DNA of 64,000 nucleotides from Piscicola geometra (taxonomy: Eukaryota; Annelida; Clitellata; Hirudinida; Piscicolidae): contig OX030966.1 in the NCBI GenBank assembly GCA_943735955.1, forward strand, positions 620,018-684,017. Direction: 5' to 3'. Shown one piece after another: positions 1-9,745 of this stretch. Within the stretch, counting starts at the first letter, position 1. Each line of letters opens with the position of its first letter. The position numbers were made by a program, and so were the translations under genes. A model generated the notes under the pieces. The model searched no databases, was not told the DNA's origin, and saw only the letters and a program-made list of their open reading frames with translations.

Positions 1-93
1 GAAGATCAATGACAGCACAAGAGAAAGGGTCACGAATGAAGTTGAATAAATCCTTATGCTCCCTGAATGCATCAAAACGTTCATTAAATTCCT

Positions 94-1690
94 TTAGTAA
101 CGCTTCAAAACTTCCCCCCTACACATCATCCTAACTCTCGATCCATTTAATATACATTTCACCTCCTCATGGTATTTCCTCAACTTTTCACTTTCCTGTA
201 TCTTATTCCCCCTTTCCTGCCTTCCCCTTTGTTGGATCCTCTTCACTAGTTCCCTTCCCTTCATCCCTCCGACCTCTCTTTCTGAAACGCCCATCATAAA
301 CACTCCTGCTCGTGCGACTTTCCCTCCACGTACCATTCGGTTCATAACCTCCACACCTTTTTTATCCCAGGCGGGCTACACTTCTTCACTATTTGAACCT
401 CACACCTATCTCCTCTCTGACATCCTTCCATATTCCTCTAACACCTTCAGTACATCCTCTAACACTATCTTCATATTATCTTCATTTCCCGCCGTCACTA
501 GGATGTCGTCAGCATAAAGCATTCCTCCAAACCTCCACTCTTTCCTACTATCCTCCCTACCCATTTGATTATGTACTTTCATCACTACACAGCTCGATGG
601 TTATCCAGGACTGCTGCCACATCCCTAATGTATAAATTGAAGAGGATTGGAGATAAGACAACCCTGTCTAACTCCACTTGTGCACGTAACCCATTCTGTC
701 TCCAAGTCCCCCAACACAAACCTCACTCTGTTCTTCTCATGCACCTCCCTCAACACCCTTCAAATTCTTCCAAACATTCCCATTCCCTCTAACACCTCAA
801 ACTGCCCTAACATAAAAAGGTTATCATCTGAACGCTTATTCTAAGCATTCCCTGCGTTTAATTCATCATACCATTTATCTCTACCCAGCTCTCCACTCGC
901 TCTCCCAAAATAATCATCATTAGCTTACATAAAATGCTGCTAATTGCTACTGATCGATAATTCTTAATTTTCCTTCTCTCCCCTCTTTTATTAATTAGGA
1001 CGACCCAACTATACCTCCAACTTTTCGGTACCTCCCTTCCTTCTAATATTTTACTAAACAAATTCCTCACCTCTTCTCTCCCTCTGCACTTCAATAACTC
1101 CCCACTTACATCCACTTCATGCGCTGCTTTCCCTAGTTTAAGTTTCTTCAGTGCCCTTTTAAAGTCATTCCTTCATCCTCCATTTGGTTTCTTTCTTTTT
1201 CGATGTCCATTGTGGATTCTCCCTCTGTGTTCAAAAGCTTTCCCCATGTATTTAGTATCCATTCTCCCATCTCCTCTATTCCTTTCCACACATCGGTAAA
1301 ATTGTTTTGTAAGCCCTTAATATATTCAGTCATTAAACTCATCCTACTTTAACTGATTGACGAGTGAATAATCTAGCATCTTTTGAAAACAACATTATTA
1401 ATCGCCTTTTGATAATAATTATTTTTCAAAAATAATTATTATCAAAAAATCTTTTAGAAGAAAAATAATAACCGTATTTTGTAAAAGAATAATGAACAAA
1501 ATTTCAAAGTGGGAGGAGTTTAATGACTGTGAATATATTAAAGGCTTACAAAACAACTTCACCCCACACATCCACTTCTTCCTATACCTTCTTTAATTTT
1601 TTTCATTTCTCCATGAACTTATGTAGCTTTTCCAACTTTTTCCCTTCCTTTAATATAAGTCCTGAAATGTAACTGAAACCTAACTGAAAT
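94..1690 (-). mobile_element. Degraded LINE (non-LTR retrotransposon) ORF2, reverse transcriptase region
   Basis: Minus-strand reading frames give pieces of a reverse transcriptase. About 1115-858 encodes an early RT block (VPKSWRYSWVVLINK, then NYRSVAISSILCKLM). About 740-640 encodes SGVRQGCLIS, the VRQG block. About 530-480 encodes FGGMLYADDILV, the YADD catalytic loop. A basic linker-like stretch (GKKLEKLHKFMEK, then EEVDVWKGIEEM) lies upstream at 1690-1200. The pieces sit in shifting frames with stops, so the copy is dead. It is interrupted at 1295-1563 by a MITE; ignoring the MITE, the coding frame reads straight through. The clade is unclear from this fragment. The 5' end near 1690 looks truncated. 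Confidence 0.75.
1295..1563. mobile_element. Palindromic MITE, copy 1, with 9-bp target duplication
   Basis: The 269-bp element starts GGTAAAATTG and ends with the inverted counterpart CAACTTCACC. Its two arms are complementary over roughly 45 bp (TGTTTTGTAAGCCCTTAATA against TATTAAAGGCTTACAAAACA). It is flanked by a perfect 9-bp direct repeat, CCACACATC, at 1286-1294 and 1564-1572. A second copy lies at 30134-30364. Nine-bp duplications are usual for Mutator-like (MULE) transposition, so a MULE-mobilised origin is my inference. No transposase is present. It is inserted in the LINE fragment around it. Confidence 0.85.
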
Positions 1691-1749
1691 TGATGCTCAA
1701 CAAAAACAAAAAAAGTATAATGATAATGGAACTTCAAATCAGCAATAAC

Positions 1750-1935
1750 CTGCAGAGACTCTGTGATCTCATTCCAGCAAGTATCCTTGACATTTCGGTT
1801 GCGTCTGTCAAGGTGGTCATTGTCCCACAGACAGGGTCGGTCTCTGTAGAGATCGATCAGGCGGAAGATGTCTTCTCGCAACCAGTCCATCCCTCTCGCA
1901 GGCGTTAGCAAGCCTGGAGGGATTTCGTTACACAT
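1750..1935 (-). CDS. MADF-domain protein, probable first coding exon
   Basis: The 62-codon minus-strand frame opens with ATG and contains REDIFRLIDLYRDRPCLWD followed by RRNRNVKDTCWNEI. This is the pattern of a MADF (Myb/SANT-like, DNA-binding) domain: a hydrophobic helix, then the 'PcLWd' turn, then 'K...W.eI'. MADF proteins are usually sequence-specific transcription regulators; some are the DNA-binding partner proteins of PIF/Harbinger transposons. The frame stays open until CTGCAG|GTTATT, a possible 5' splice site at 1750/1749, after which it becomes AT-rich and non-coding in character. The exon is much richer in GC than its surroundings. The rest of the domain should be on a downstream exon (lower coordinates) that I did not find, so the gene may be truncated. 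It may be host or transposon-borne. Confidence 0.6.
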
Positions 1936-2516
1936 TAAGTTAGTGAATGAGTTTAGAATAGTAGCTTTACGTGAAAATTCAGTTCTTTCATGTAGTTTTG
2001 TAAAGACATTTTCAATTGTTGGTTTTTGTTAAATAGTTTAGTCTAATCAACAAACCGAAAATTTTAGCATTATCCATTGTTTGCAAAACCCTTCAATAAA
2101 AAAACTAAATATTTGATATTTATTTTAAAATCTTGATAATTATTATAACTGATCGTTCAAACAAAAATTGAAAGATATTTTAAGTTAAAATTTTTAACGA
2201 ATAAAAATGGCAACAATATTTAGGTATAAAATAAATTCACTTTTTTCAATGCCATCCTTTAAAAGTGAAACTAAGCAATTTACAAAAGAATTGCAATAGA
2301 TTCTAATGCATTTTTTTAAAATTCTAATGATTAGAATCGTCGATTCATGAACTCGGTGATCCATGAACTCGACGATACACAACAAATTATATAAAAATTT
2401 AGAAAATTTAGGAAAAAATTAAAATATAAAAATTTATTTAACTATTTGCAGAAACCTATAAAAATTATTTCAGGGAATTGAGCAGCAATCAATTCGTTTT
2501 TTTTATAATATAAAGT
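1936..2516. other. AT-rich sequence, nothing recognised
   Basis: Low-complexity AT-rich DNA with no supported frame. A short near-repeat (cgattcatgaactcggtg, then gatccatgaactcgacga) at 2341-2375 is the only regularity I saw. Confidence 0.5.
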
Positions 2517-2783
2517 TTATATTCGATGACGACAGAATTTGGCTTATCTGGATGAGTGTATGCTGTACGAATGAAGTCGCCTGGCGTGCTGTTAGGACCA
2601 AAAAACATTTTAAAGTATGTTTTCCTGATTATTCTTTCTCCATACTTTCGGCTTCCATACTGCCGCCATCTATAACCTGGTTATAATAACCATCTGCCCT
2701 CCAATCACTTTTTCTCGAATCTTCTTGCCAAACATATAGATAAATTGTTCCACCTTTTGGAAGATGTAAAGGAACAAAACAAC
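2517..2783 (-). pseudogene. Broken exon of a CG-1/WRKY-like domain protein, frameshifted by a 14-bp insertion
   Basis: From a possible acceptor (cttccag at 2784-2790, exon from 2783) the minus strand reads CFVPLHLPKGGTIYLYVWQ then SDWRADGY. After a frame change it reads RWRQYGSRKYGERIIRKTY, then FIRTAYTHPDKPNSVVIEYK. This resembles the 'DW..DgY.W...G......rKtYF...' domain found in many invertebrate proteins and some transposons. The pattern also recalls plant-type WRKY and CG-1 DNA-binding domains. I cannot assign it to a named family with certainty. The frame is broken inside the DGYRW motif by about 14 extra bases near 2672-2685 that form a small palindrome with their surroundings. Removing them restores D-G-Y-R-W-R. 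It may be a host exon or a transposon fragment. Confidence 0.5.
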
Positions 2784-3518
2784 CTGGAAGATTCTCAAAT
2801 AAATCATTAATAGCGGAATCATTAACGAAAATGAGACGAAAATAGTAAAAGTGAAAGACAATAAAAGTACATAAACTGAATTTTTAATAATTAGGTTTTG
2901 CTTCAAACACTAAGAATTTGATATTTTAAAAATATAAATAAAATAAAATATCAATTTTTGAAAGGTAAAAATAAAATGGATAAAACGCAGATCATGTGCA
3001 AAAGAAAAAGTGCATTTAACACATGCATAATGCAATATATATAGTATATTACTATAGGTATATGCAATATGCTTTCTTTCGTGCGCAGTTTTTCTACAAC
3101 CGGTAAAAAGCAGAAAAAGTTAAAATATACAATTTATTTAATCATTTTCAGAAACCTATAATAATATAATTTTTTTTAAATGTATAAAACATAGATATAG
3201 TATATATAGATACGTAGTGAAAACTTGTAGATGGCTTACTGTGAACTGGTTCAACATAGGTTAAATAGTCTAATTATTCCTAATAAATAAAAAATTTAAA
3301 TGCTGTTTAAAATGTATTTAAAATATAAAAATATTTTCCCATATTTAAAATGTATGAAAACTATTGATAAAATATATAATAATTTTTTGAACATTTCAGT
3401 GCTTTTTCATCTATGCAGTTGTCTTCTACCAATTATTTTATTCACTTGCGATTTATTAATTAATTGTTAGCTATTTGTACAATTAATTGTTTTTTTTAAA
3501 AAATAATAATAACTCATA
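2784..3518. other. AT-rich spacer
   Basis: Homopolymer-rich AT DNA with short TATA runs near 3035-3070 and 3195-3215. No coding frame, RNA gene or transposon end is visible. Confidence 0.5.
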
Positions 3519-3955
3519 ATGTCTTCTAAATGTGTGGTTCCAGGTTGCAGTAATGACAAAAATCAGTTTTTTCACAGGTATTTCATTAGCAATAAAATAC
3601 GACAATGCTTGTACCATTGTCTAAGTAGTTTTTTATTTTATTTTTAAACTTATTGAATATTAAGTTATGCCACAATTTCACCCAATCAATCAATTAATCT
3701 GTTACATAAGTTTTTTTCCTCACATATTTATAAATTCAAAAATCATAATTAGCTACTAATTATAAGTACAAATGAGCTTTTTTACAATTTAAATTTAAAG
3801 ATTTCCAAAAGACTCAATGAAGGACGAATGAAAGTTGGTCATATTCAGAAATAAAGAAAAGATTTTAAAAGACCATGAATCAGTCTGCAGTAGGCATTTC
3901 TCTTCAGAAAATTATGAACCATATCTCATGTATAAATTTAAATTATTTTATTCTT
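3519..3955 (+). pseudogene. THAP-type zinc finger, two exons, nonsense at the conserved tryptophan position
   Basis: Exon 1 (3519-3577) reads MSSKCVVPGCSNDKNQFFH and ends AG|GTATTT. A 223-bp intron follows. Exon 2 starts at 3801 after tttaaag and reads RFPKDSMKDE, stop, KLVIFRNKEKILKDHESV, CSRHFSSENYEP. The split arginine codon (AG|A) is in phase. The C2CH ligands of a THAP zinc-dependent DNA-binding domain are all visible: C-x4-C in exon 1, then C-x2-H in 'VCSRHF'. The 'FPKD' block follows the first pair, as in the family. An in-frame TGA at 3829-3831 falls where THAP domains carry an invariant tryptophan, so TGG to TGA is the likely lesion. THAP domains occur in host regulators and in P-type transposases; nothing further downstream decides between them. 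Confidence 0.7.
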
Positions 3956-4113
3956 CATATTAATTATTTATATATATTTGATTGATCTTTTATCAAAGTC
4001 CAGCTTTGTAATAAAAATACATAGTTGTTTCCATATGAAAACATTTTATTGAATAAAATAAAACAAATGATAAATAGAGTCTGTATAAATTTTATTTAAA
4101 ACATAGTTTTTTT

Positions 4114-4284
4114 ACATTTAGTTATTCATACATGTTTAAATAACGTTCTTTTTTATGACATTCAATAAAAATTTGCATTATTTGAGTTGTTTTATTGTGT
4201 CATCTATGTGCACGCTGATGCGGCCCTTGGCGCCCAGGACTCTGTAATTTTGGCCCTCAGGCAGAAAAAGGTTGTGCACACCTG
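4114..4284 (+). mobile_element. Solo 3' end of the hAT element found intact at 46823-49037
   Basis: About 170 bp match the last part of the large hAT (TTATTCATACATGTTTAAAT through GGCGCCCAGG to AAAAAGGTTGTGCAC). The match ends at the terminal CACACCTG. No matching 5' end with the same 8-bp flank (GCTTAGAC) was found nearby, so only one end remains. The right side abuts LINE coding sequence that stops abruptly here, so the hAT probably landed in the LINE and the far side was lost. Confidence 0.8.
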
Positions 4285-4415
4285 GCTTAGACCAATTCTA
4301 AATTGGAAGGCTCTGATCGCCGGGTGGTGCCCAGTACGGAACCTGCTCAGGTTGGTGCGAGCAAGTTTGATGAGCTTCTCCTCAGCTTTCTTGAGCCTGC
4401 CTTTGTATATGACAT

Positions 4416-5390
4416 TCAGTCTGTCGTTACTGAAGTGGTGTTCTTGTGGTCTTTGCTTGTGACTGCTTGGCAGATCCCTGTTCTTGATAGGTCTTGGTTT
4501 AAAGGGGTTGGCTGTGACTTGCTTCCTGTAGTTGCTTCTGCATCAGCCTCATCGTTTCCGATCAGATAGCAGTGGCTTGGCACCAAGATTAAGAGGACCT
4601 TTTTGTTCAGATTGGCACACTGTGCAGTTAGCTCTGAAATTCGATGGAAGGAGAGAGAGTTGGATGCCATTAGCGAGAGAAGCGGCTTGCAATCGCACAC
4701 AATCTTTGCCATGCTCCAGTCCTCTCTCTCACTCAACCATTTCAGAGCCTCCTCAAACGCAATTCTTTCAGTGTCCATTGAGTTACTCTTGCATCCTGTG
4801 GGCTTGTTCCAAGTAACTACTTTCTGATCCCCTTGGTACACCACCACCTCAGCACCACCATGCTTTGCCACCCCTTGCACCGAGCCGTCAGTGTAGATGG
4901 TAAAGTCAGCTTCGCCTTTCTGAGAGATGGCATCTTTAGCTGCTTCCAGTTGCATGAAATCAGGGTCATGCTTGCTGGATTTGGAGTAGCTGATGTTGAG
5001 AGGAAAGTTGAACCAAGACGGCTTGGGCTCGTATACCGCTTCGTGCAGTGGATCTTCTGGTAGAAGTGCCTTTGCTTGGTGAACGAAATTGGCCCTCCAG
5101 CTGTTTTGTTTCAGCTTCTTGGGGACATGTCTCTCTGCAAGTGACTTCCTCCAGTCTTCCTGCTTGTAGCTCACCCATTTAACAGCCCTTTTGAGGGAAG
5201 CTTGATCAAACCTCGTCTCCATGTTGGGGAGGTCTGCTTCAACGAGGACTGCTTCAGAGGGCGTTGTTGCTGTGAGACAGGTGAGGATTTTGGCAGCACG
5301 AAGTTGGGCCCTCTCAATCTTGGCAATGTGGGTTTTTGGGGTCCAAGGTGACGATGCAGGGCTGGCGTATTTCATTATGCTCCTTTGCAC
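4416..5390 (-). pseudogene. LINE RNase H domain and preceding RT C-terminus
   Basis: A 324-codon minus-strand frame. The start (HIAKIERAQLRAAKILTCLT) is the RT thumb/connection type sequence 'ie..q..a.r.itg' common to I-clade LINEs. RNase H begins at ADFTIYTDGSVQGVAKHGGA, with the first catalytic Asp in YTDGS. It continues MDTERIAFEEALKWL (Glu region) and AKIVCDCKPLLSLM (second Asp). It ends VPSHCYLIGNDEADA, the 'GH.g..gNe.AD' block with His and last Asp. All four active-site positions appear present, but the upstream RT is deleted and the frame ends early, so this is a remnant. The enzyme degrades RNA in the RNA-DNA hybrid during target-primed reverse transcription. Confidence 0.85.
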
Positions 5391-6090
5391 AGTATATATT
5401 TTTTAGCCCAGTTCTCTTCCATCCCCACTCCATTCCCCCGAGATTGCGGAAGATGCTGTCCCGTTTCCTTACTTTGTCCACTATCATGTCTGTGTGATGG
5501 CCAAAGTGCAAGAGTCTGTCATCCTTGACTCCAAGGAAGGTCGGGTTCGGTTCGAACGGGAGTGGGATGTTGTTGATGGTGAGCGACGGTTGCCAATTGT
5601 GTTCGGAGACTGCTGTGGAAAAGAAGCTGCTGGAGCACTTGTTGTAGTTTAGGGCGAGGCGGTTTGCCGAACTCCAATTCTGAAATTTGTTGATTTCGAT
5701 TTGGAGTTCTGCCTGGATCTTCAGCTTGTCGTTACCCGTGCGTGCAATTGTATTGATGCAGTTGTTGAAGATGATGGAAAGGGGAGTTCTGATTGCAGGT
5801 GCAATTAGATACCATTGTGGCAGGCCATCGGAGCCAGTACCAGTTGGGCATTGTTTAGTGAGAAGATTGAATATAGTGATTGGGTTAACATGATCTTGAT
5901 TATATAGTGCAGTTGATTTAAATGGAGGATGAACATAAGATGAGGTTTTAGACGTGGATGCAAAGTAATTGTTGAGGGAATCTGCATTTAAGGTAGAAGA
6001 ACAATTTGTCGATGAAGATGATGCTCCCTTACCTTTAAGTTGGTTGACGGTTTTCCACATGGCTTTGCTTTCACGCCTACAATTCCTCAA
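5314..6090 (-). pseudogene. LINE reverse transcriptase with its catalytic centre deleted
   Basis: The frame starts NCRRESKAMWKTVNQLKGKG (linker) and passes CPTGTGSDGLPQWYLIAPA, the first RT block. It reaches IIFNNCI and then jumps directly to NDKLKIQAELQIEINKFQNW, the segment that normally follows the YADD loop. RT blocks around the catalytic aspartates are missing, with no frame change at the joint, which implies an internal deletion of several hundred bases. NRLALNYNKC and TFLGVKDDRLLHFGHH follow as usual. The last part overlaps the RNase H frame in a different frame, marking another frameshift. The protein could not polymerise. Confidence 0.85.
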
Positions 6091-6379
6091 TGATGAATGA
6101 TTTGTGTTGATGATTATGTTTTTGATTCGATTGGAATGGATGCCGCTTGATGAAGATGATCCTTGCGCATGTGTAGATATTTAAAACGGAGGAGAGATTT
6201 GATGTAAGGGCTGATGAATGGTGGGTCAGATGACCTAATAATGATTTACTTAGTTGGGTAGATCTTATCAAGAATAGTAGTAAGTGTATTGTAAAAGAAA
6301 TTGATGGAGTCAGGTAAGTTGTCTGGGTTGATGGTTAAGTCTATAGATGAAAAGAAGTCGAGGCAAGTTTTCTGTTGGG

Positions 6380-7070
6380 TTGGATGACGTCGGCGAAATG
6401 TATGAGTTTGACGGATTGTGAGTTTGGTAGATTAATTATTGTTGATTATGGGTTGAATAGACACTCTAAGGTGTTTGGTGGTGGTGGTGTGAGAGATGTA
6501 TGTTTGTATGATGTAAAGGTTTTTGTTAATGTTTGTACCGTACACTCGGTCAAGATTGTGTCCTTGGTGAGTGGGGCCGTAGAAAATAGGTTGGAGGCCG
6601 GTGTGAAGAATCTTTTTTTGTGAAAGTTGGTTGAAGTCACCATGGTGTTAGACAACTCATCTATGTAGTTCACCAAGGTAGATTCCAGGTAAGTATGTTT
6701 GGGTGGGTGGATGATGCGCATATGTAGTGGGGGATGTTTTTGAATATACACTTGAAGTGCATTGTCATTGGTCGAAGATGAAGTGGTTATAATATGAGTG
6801 GGGATGTCTTTTTTTGATGTAGATCATGACCCCTCCCCCCCGCCTAGCGATTCGGTCGTGCCTGAAGCACACGTAGCCATTGATTGCCACAAGTGCATCG
6901 CTGTGGTGGGGTTTGAGCCATGTCTCGGTGATGATGATGATGATGTCTGGATTAAGATGAAAAACATCACAGCGAAGATGTTCAATAGCATGAGGTTTGA
7001 TGATGCTGGTGATGTTGAGGATGTAGATGGAAGGAGGTTGATTCACATTTTTTATCCTTGGTGGGTTATT
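6380..7070 (-). pseudogene. LINE apurinic-type endonuclease remnant
   Basis: From 7046 the minus strand reads LNITSIIKPHAIEHLRCDVF, PDIIIIITETWLKPHHSDAL, then RRGGGVMIYIKK. These are the N-terminal blocks of the EEP endonuclease of LINE ORF2, with the catalytic Glu in 'ITETWL'. A new frame from 6751 continues RIIHPPKHTYLESTLVNYID. Stops and a frameshift near 6755 separate the pieces. The enzyme nicks target DNA to prime reverse transcription. Confidence 0.8.
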
Positions 7071-7280
7071 AATTGCAGTAAATGGAATGTTGATGAGGTT
7101 GCTGGAATTAGAAGATCTATTATGGTTACAGCTGAAGGGTTTAGCTTGTTGACGACTAAAGATTTTTGTTGAAATTGGTCGTGGATGATAGATTATCTTA
7201 TTATGAAGGGTATATTTGTTTTTTAATTTATTCTCTTTTTCAGATGATCTATTTTTGACTCTTTGTATTGATTTTGTTGT

Positions 7281-7613
7281 TTAGTTTATTCTCTTCTTCA
7301 GACAGACTATTTTGAGGTCCCAATGAAGGCCCCTCGATTTAACTTTGTATTCCCAGCCTCCAGTTTCACTATTGTTCATGCGCTCTTTTGCTTCTGTAAG
7401 TAGAACTTTTAATTCTTCCCGTTCTGTTTTGGTCAAGTCATTGCTGATGATTCTGTATGACTCTGCTGCATCTTTCAGCTTGTACAGACACGTCTGGATC
7501 TTCACCTTGTCCGTTTTGTCTATTAGAGTAATTCTAAGAGACCGATCTTTTCCTTCTTCTTTCTTGCCAAGCCTTGTGGTTTTTTCCATTTTTAATTCTT
7601 GAATTTCTAGCAC
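7281..7613 (-). pseudogene. LINE ORF1 C-terminal domain or ORF2 leader
   Basis: Frame with SLRITLIDKTDKVKIQTCLY, KLKDAAESYRIISNDLTKTE and REELKVLLTEAKERMN, then WEYKVKSRG. The same layout ('...lR..l..L......i.nDlT...R.......eak') occurs just before the endonuclease in other LINEs, for example at 57087-56750 in this window. It is probably the nucleic-acid-binding C-terminus of ORF1. The frame is cut at its 5' side by the LINE nested at 7617. Confidence 0.65.
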
Positions 7614-7616
7614 TAT

Positions 7617-8362
7617 TGAGCATAATACTCTAAAGTATTACAAACTCACTATCTTAGGTATCACATTCACTGACACCCTTAACATTTCACCACACATAGA
7701 TCACATTATCAATAAATGCTTTCAAACTTTTCATGCCATCAAAACATTCCGTTCCCATGGACTCTTTGACATCACTGAGTCCCTCATCATCTCTCACCTT
7801 AAGTATGCAGCTCCTTCTTGGTCTGGTTTTGCTAATCAGCCACACATTAAGCAACTCCAGTCCCTTATTAATAAACTCATAAGACTTAACTACCTTCCCT
7901 CTCTTTACCCATCTATCACTTCTATGTTTACCACTTTAGAAACCAAACTATTCTTCAAAATATCTACTAACTCTGACCATGTTCTTCACTATTTCTTACC
8001 CCCCCCCCCCCTTTAAAAATCTACTCATAACTTAAGACCCCGTAAACACAATTTTGATACCCCTATATATACTACGCTTGAAAGTAAAACATTCCTCCCT
8101 CGTCTTCTTAAATATCACATTCTATAATTTACATTTATATTTATATTATCATCTCTGATTCTTATGACTTATTTATCTACTTAATTATTACCTATTCACC
8201 ATATGCTTTGTCCTTTAGTATTTTTTTCAGACCATTATCATTAGCATCAGTATCTTATAATTATCAACTATTATCTAGTATATTATGCAACATGTAACAT
8301 GGCCTGCGTCTGTCAAACCGTGATCAATAAAGACTATAAAAAATAAAATAAAATAATAAAAA
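7617..8362 (+). mobile_element. Nested 5'-truncated LINE 3' end
   Basis: The plus strand reads LGITFTDTLNISPHIDHIIN, HLKYAAPSWSGFANQPHIKQ and LQSLINKLIRLNYLPSLYPS, then KISTNSDHVLHYFLPPPP. This is the RT C-terminal region of another LINE family. A 3' UTR ends with an AATAAA-like signal and an (AAAAT)n-type tail at about 8325-8362. A run of C at 8001-8012 shifts the frame. It lies head-to-head inside the minus-strand LINE and separates its ORF1 (8390-9220) from the rest. Confidence 0.75.
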
Positions 8363-8389
8363 AGTAGTTTTCGTCGTGTGTTTTTCTAA

Positions 8390-9220
8390 CTTTTTCATTC
8401 ATCTCTGTGCCCTCCTTGGCTCGGTGTAGTGTTATGTTTACTTCTACTTCATTTTATCTGCTTCTTTCTTGACATCTTGGTCCATCGCTGAGATAACAAG
8501 TTTTGTCAAAGGGTTTGCTTGGACTTTCTTAGTTTGCACCACGTTTGACCACAATGTCTTTTGATCAGAATTATTATTAATTTTGTTTTCTATTTTCCTA
8601 TTAATAAATTCTGGAACAATGGTTTCCAGAATCACTTCTTTAATTATATTCTCTGTGACATTTAATTATTCTTTATTCTAAACCCTCTATTCTAGTTGCT
8701 TTATTATTATTATTTCCTTCCAGCCTATCCATCCTTTCCAATAAATTATTTAAAACCTCAGTTATATCTTTTATTTGGTAAAATGTGCTTGCCTTTGGTA
8801 AGCAGCTTTGACAGACCTAGAATACAGAGCTGCATAGTGGCTTGCTGGTATTTTCAGGCATTTTGTGCAGAAATGATTCCTGAATTTGTCACATTCCATG
8901 AATTTTGTCCTATTTTCTAAATGTGTTACTTGACATACTTCGCATTTGCAACTCCCTTCCCTTGTTGCTTTTGCTATTGTTTCATCTTCTATAATGCTTT
9001 GAGACATAGTTGTAGTTTCCTCTTGCTGATGATTGCCTTGGCCTCTTTTGTAGTATACCTTAACACTCACTATTTCTTCTTGTGCCACTTCCATCATCAT
9101 TTTTTGCTTCAGAATATATTTCTCTTGGTTGTCTTCTTCTATCTCATTTTTCCCTGTTTTCTTCAGGATGTAACTTGGTTTTTCTGTAATTTTCTCATCA
9201 TTGCCGTCACCTTCCTCCAT
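8390..9220 (-). pseudogene. LINE ORF1 with a PHD-like zinc finger
   Basis: Frame 9220-8771 has an acidic and glutamine-rich N-terminus, then a cysteine cluster CKCEVCQVTHLENRTKF, MECDKFRNHFCTKCLKIP. The spacing C-x-C-x2-C, C, then H-x-C-x2-C is like PHD fingers found in ORF1 of several invertebrate LINEs. A second frame (8635-8444) continues with NNSDQKTLWSNVVQTKK and ends KKEADKMK. ORF1 proteins bind the element RNA. The finger looks whole, but the rest is frameshifted and split by the LINE at 7617-8362. Belonging to the same element as 7613-4285 is an inference from order and strand. Confidence 0.6.
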
Positions 9221-9429
9221 GTTGAATATATCACCGGTCTGTTCAAACCTTTCTTGAATGATAGTTTATATGAAGTAACAAGATAAATAATACTTTTAGA
9301 AACTGATTTTGTCTTTATCAACTTTAATTCTATTATAAACTCGATAAGAAATTCAAATTGGAAAATTCAACATTATCGTGAGCCTACTACATTTACTACG
9401 TTACCTATGAGATCTAGTGATTTTTAAAA

Positions 9430-9745
9430 TATGCCTATATATGTTCCAAATTCGTAACTTCACTGCCCCAATTTATCTTAAAAACCTAATTAAACAACCC
9501 TCTAAATCTAGTCTAAGATCATCGACCTTTAAGCGTTCTTTTCGTTTTCCAGTTAAACACTCTTTTGCTAAACGTTCTTTTTTTTACTGCGGTCTTTCTT
9601 ACCCTCTTCTCTAACTTCAACTAAGTCACTCATAGCTTTCCGTCGTGAACTGAAGATGTACTTGTTCGGAACGTGATGGCTGAGCGCTTTTGTTCCATTC
9701 GTAAAGGGCGCTATACAAATAATTAGTGATTGATTGATTGATTTT
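9430..9745 (+). mobile_element. LINE 3' end (CR1/L2-like) with TGAT tail
   Basis: Plus-strand peptide NFTAPIYLKNLIKQPSKSSL and KHSFAKRSFFYCG matches the RT C-terminal '..aP.yL..L.....R.LRSS....F..RSF' pattern. The 3' end has the typical GGGCGCTATACAAATAATTA followed by (TGAT)n at 9726-9742. It is heavily 5'-truncated. Confidence 0.75.

Larger units (their letters stand above)
4285..7616 (-). mobile_element. LINE of the RNase H-bearing group (I/Jockey-like), ORF2 body
   Basis: Read 5' to 3' on the minus strand, this is one degraded LINE: the end of an ORF1-like domain (7613-7281), an AP-type endonuclease (about 7070-6380), a linker (6370-6080), RT (6090-5410), RNase H (about 5000-4420) and a C-terminal tail at 4415-4285 (KLIKLARTNLSRFRTGHHPA). 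Frameshifts occur between domains. RT has lost its centre by internal deletion. The 3' end is cut by the hAT end at 4284. The ORF1 start lies beyond a nested LINE at 7617-8362. Separate entries describe the domains. Confidence 0.85.

Noticed and set aside
4187..5406. Plus-strand frames over 4.2-5.4 kb and 6.3-7.2 kb
   Set aside because: They are antisense shadows of the LINE RNase H and endonuclease frames.
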